From contig JACCVN010000081.1 of assembly GCA_013698165.1 (NCBI GenBank), forward strand, positions 1 through 9,233: 9,233 nt of DNA. The letters are read 5' to 3'. Under the pieces are notes generated by a model that saw nothing but the letters and a program-made list of their open reading frames with translations, ran no database searches and was not told the origin of the DNA. The stretch's first letter is position 1; the number at the start of each line of letters is the position of its first letter. Shown here one piece after another: positions 7,685 through 9,233 of the stretch. Origin of the DNA: Parachlamydiaceae bacterium (GTDB taxonomy: Bacteria; Chlamydiota; Chlamydiia; Chlamydiales; Parachlamydiaceae). The position numbers and the translations under genes were made by a program.

Positions 7685-8730
7685 TTCATCTCTCCTAGAT
7701 AACCTTTTTTAGCCATTAACTCCGCATTAAGAATAGCGCAACCTGCAGCGCCTCTCACGGTATTGTGAGACAGGATGACAAATTTCCAATCAAACAGAGA
7801 GCACTCTCTAAGCCTTCCTACTGATACGGCCATCCCTTCTTCAAGATTGCGATGCAGTTTTGGCTGGGGATGCTTTTCATCATCTAAATAAATAATAGGC
7901 CGCTTAGGGGCCATTGGCAGCTTAAGCCTTTGTGGTTCACCTTCAAATTCTTGCCAAGCCGCGATGATTTGTTTTGCATCCGCCTTTTTTTTCAATTTGA
8001 CGGATAAACAGGCCAAATGTCCATCCGAGACAGAGACGCGAGTGCATTGCGCACTAAAACGCATGGGGTAAGGAAGAATCTGATTTCCTTGTAATACGCC
8101 CAAGATTTTTAGAGGTTCGCTTTCAACTTTGGCTTCTTCACCGCCAATAAATGGAATAACGTTGTCCAAAATATCCATACTTGGTACTCCAGGATATCCT
8201 GCCCCTGATAGTGCTTGCATCGTCACAACATTTACAGCTTCGATTCCCCATCGGTCCAACAATGGCTTTAAGACCATTGCAATGCCGACGACAGAGCAAT
8301 TGGGGTTAGTAATGAGCGCACCTTTGTTATAGCCCTGATGTTTAAGTAGCCCTAAGTGGTCGCTGTTGACCTCTGGAATGAGCAGGGGTACATCAGAAGC
8401 CATACGATGATTGCTGGAATTAGAGATCACCTTATATCCGGCAGTTGCAAAAGTACTTTCAATATTGCCTGCCACGCTAGAATCCAAGCCTGAAAATACG
8501 ATGTTGCAAGGCAAGCCGGGATTGCAAGCAACAACCTTCATATTAGCAATATTCTGCTGCAGTGCTGTTGGCATTGACCACCTCATAGCCTCAGCGTAAG
8601 GTTTACCTACAGACCGGTCTGATGCAGCTAGCGCGGCAATCTCAAACCAAGGGTGATCAGAAAGCAATTCTACAAATTTTTGTCCTACCATTCCTGTTGC
8701 TCCAAGAATACCTACTGAAATCTTTTTCAT
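7681..8730 (-). CDS. asd: Aspartate-semialdehyde dehydrogenase, archaeal/eukaryotic type
   Basis: The enzyme reduces aspartyl phosphate to aspartate 4-semialdehyde with NADPH, the branch-point step for threonine, methionine and lysine/diaminopimelate. Its 349 residues begin with a Rossmann nucleotide loop GILGATGMVG (7-16). The catalytic cysteine is C145 in TNPNCSVVG; Q172, R231 and H238 fall at the same spacings from it and from one another (27 and 7 residues) as the active-site Gln, and Arg/His pair of the E. coli enzyme. The stretch GAGYPGVPS (176-184) with GEEAKVESEPLKILG (197-211) points to the archaeal/fungal subfamily rather than the common proteobacterial one. GAGGG eight bases before the ATG is a good ribosome site. 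It lies 23 bases after thrA and overlaps thrB by four bases, so it is co-transcribed with the threonine genes. Confidence 0.95.
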   Translation of the reverse strand: MKKISVGILGATGMVGQKFVELLSDHPWFEIAALAASDRSVGKPYAEAMRWSMPTALQQNIANMKVVACNPGLPCNIVFSGLDSSVAGNIESTFATAGYKVISNSSNHRMASDVPLLIPEVNSDHLGLLKHQGYNKGALITNPNCSVVGIAMVLKPLLDRWGIEAVNVVTMQALSGAGYPGVPSMDILDNVIPFIGGEEAKVESEPLKILGVLQGNQILPYPMRFSAQCTRVSVSDGHLACLSVKLKKKADAKQIIAAWQEFEGEPQRLKLPMAPKRPIIYLDDEKHPQPKLHRNLEEGMAVSVGRLRECSLFDWKFVILSHNTVRGAAGCAILNAELMAKKGYLGEMK

Positions 8731-8738
8731 GATATTTA

Positions 8739-8743
8739 CCCTC
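8739..8743 (-). promoter_or_regulatory. Shine-Dalgarno site of asd
   Basis: GAGGG on the minus strand, eight bases before the asd ATG and inside the 23-base thrA-asd gap. It confirms the chosen asd start. Together with AGGAG before thrB, it shows that this organism uses canonical ribosome sites, which is uncommon in Bacteroidota. Confidence 0.75.
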
Positions 8744-8753
8744 GTTTATTAAA

Positions 8754-9233
8754 TTATGAACTATGAACTAACCTGATTATATCTCCAAACACCTTTCCTG
8801 AAGTGACCTCAGCCCCTGCCCCTTGACCTTTGATCACCAGCGGGTTTTCCCGATAAAAATTTGAGGTAATCGCAACGATATTATCACTACCGGAAAGATG
8901 ATAAAATGGATGTTCTGCACTTACCGCCTGCAAGGACACGCATCCTTTTCCATTTTCAAATTGTGCAATAAAGCGCAAAACCTTTCCTTCTCTTTGCGCA
9001 GCACTTCTTTTTGCTGCAAAATAGTTATCATAGCTTTGAAGCTTAACATAAAAATCTTCTACAGAAGTGGCTTTAAGGCACTCTTCAGGTAAAAAACTGT
9101 GCAGGTCAATATTTTCCATTTCAAGCGGATAACCGCTTTCTCTGGCCAGAATCAGAAGCTTTCGGGAAACATCCATGCCATTTAAGTCTTCGCGCGGATC
9201 GGGCTCAGTAAAGCCTTTCTTCTGGGCTTCCAT
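8754..9233 (-). CDS. thrA: Homoserine dehydrogenase, C-terminal 159 residues (partial thrA)
   Basis: This is the 3' end of a gene that continues beyond the right edge. Homoserine dehydrogenase reduces aspartate semialdehyde to homoserine with NAD(P)H. The visible part matches the end of the E. coli ThrA/MetL dehydrogenase domain: GFTEPDPREDLNGMDVSRK (fragment residues 7-25) contains the catalytic Asp (D21) and Lys (K25), and the end carries the family's PLVIKGQGAGAEVTSGKVFG segment (132-151). The Met at the window edge is an internal residue, not the start, because the aligned family extends several hundred residues upstream. Whether an aspartokinase domain is fused at the N-terminus cannot be seen; the sequence type and operon context favour a bifunctional ThrA. 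If it were a single-domain enzyme the symbol would be hom. The TAA lies 23 bases before asd. Confidence 0.9.
   Translation of the reverse strand: MEAQKKGFTEPDPREDLNGMDVSRKLLILARESGYPLEMENIDLHSFLPEECLKATSVEDFYVKLQSYDNYFAAKRSAAQREGKVLRFIAQFENGKGCVSLQAVSAEHPFYHLSGSDNIVAITSNFYRENPLVIKGQGAGAEVTSGKVFGDIIRLVHSS

Noticed and set aside
9231..9233. ATG at the right edge as the start of the homoserine dehydrogenase gene
   Set aside because: Family alignment shows it is an internal methionine close to the catalytic PDPRED motif; the gene continues outside the window.

Overview
The window is the end of a threonine-biosynthesis operon followed by one very large, unrecognised gene. Everything that is clearly coding lies on the minus strand. 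Reading along that strand (right to left), the order is: the 3' end of thrA (homoserine dehydrogenase part), asd, thrB, thrC, a 692-base intergenic stretch, then a giant open reading frame that enters at 4752 and is still open at base 1.

Thr operon (9233 to 5445). The four genes are tightly packed: 23 bases between thrA and asd, and 4-base ATGA overlaps at asd/thrB and thrB/thrC. asd sits inside what would otherwise be a normal thrABC order. If the off-window part of thrA also carries aspartokinase, the operon encodes all steps from aspartate to threonine. All visible catalytic motifs are intact. The promoter and any attenuator lie beyond the right edge.

Intergenic region (4753 to 5444). It has two parts. 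Next to thrC (about 5165-5412) is a cluster of short GC-rich hairpins embedded in AT-rich DNA, with a repeated CAATTA-hairpin unit. From about 4753 to 5164 the DNA is very AT-rich. It holds a nested palindrome (4903-4942) and a good sigma70-type promoter (TTCACA, 18 bases, TATAAT) firing leftward at the giant gene.

Giant gene (4752 to 1, at least 1,584 codons). I read this frame through to the window edge without a stop. The product has no signal peptide or convincing membrane segment. It starts with a mixed alpha/beta section containing GG and DxD motifs that faintly recall polymerase-beta-type nucleotidyltransferases, and continues as a long Leu/Phe-rich helical region with at least one TPR/PPR-like repeat pair. 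I do not recognise the family. It is the most interesting item in the window.

Organism. The DNA is AT-rich and bacterial. ThrC resembles the Bacteroidota type and Asd is of the archaeal/eukaryotic type, but the Shine-Dalgarno sites (GAGGG, AGGAG) and the classical -35/-10 promoter are not typical of Bacteroidota. A very large helical protein beside such a mosaic operon would suit an amoeba-associated bacterium such as a Chlamydia-like organism (Parachlamydiales). That placement is an inference with low to moderate confidence.
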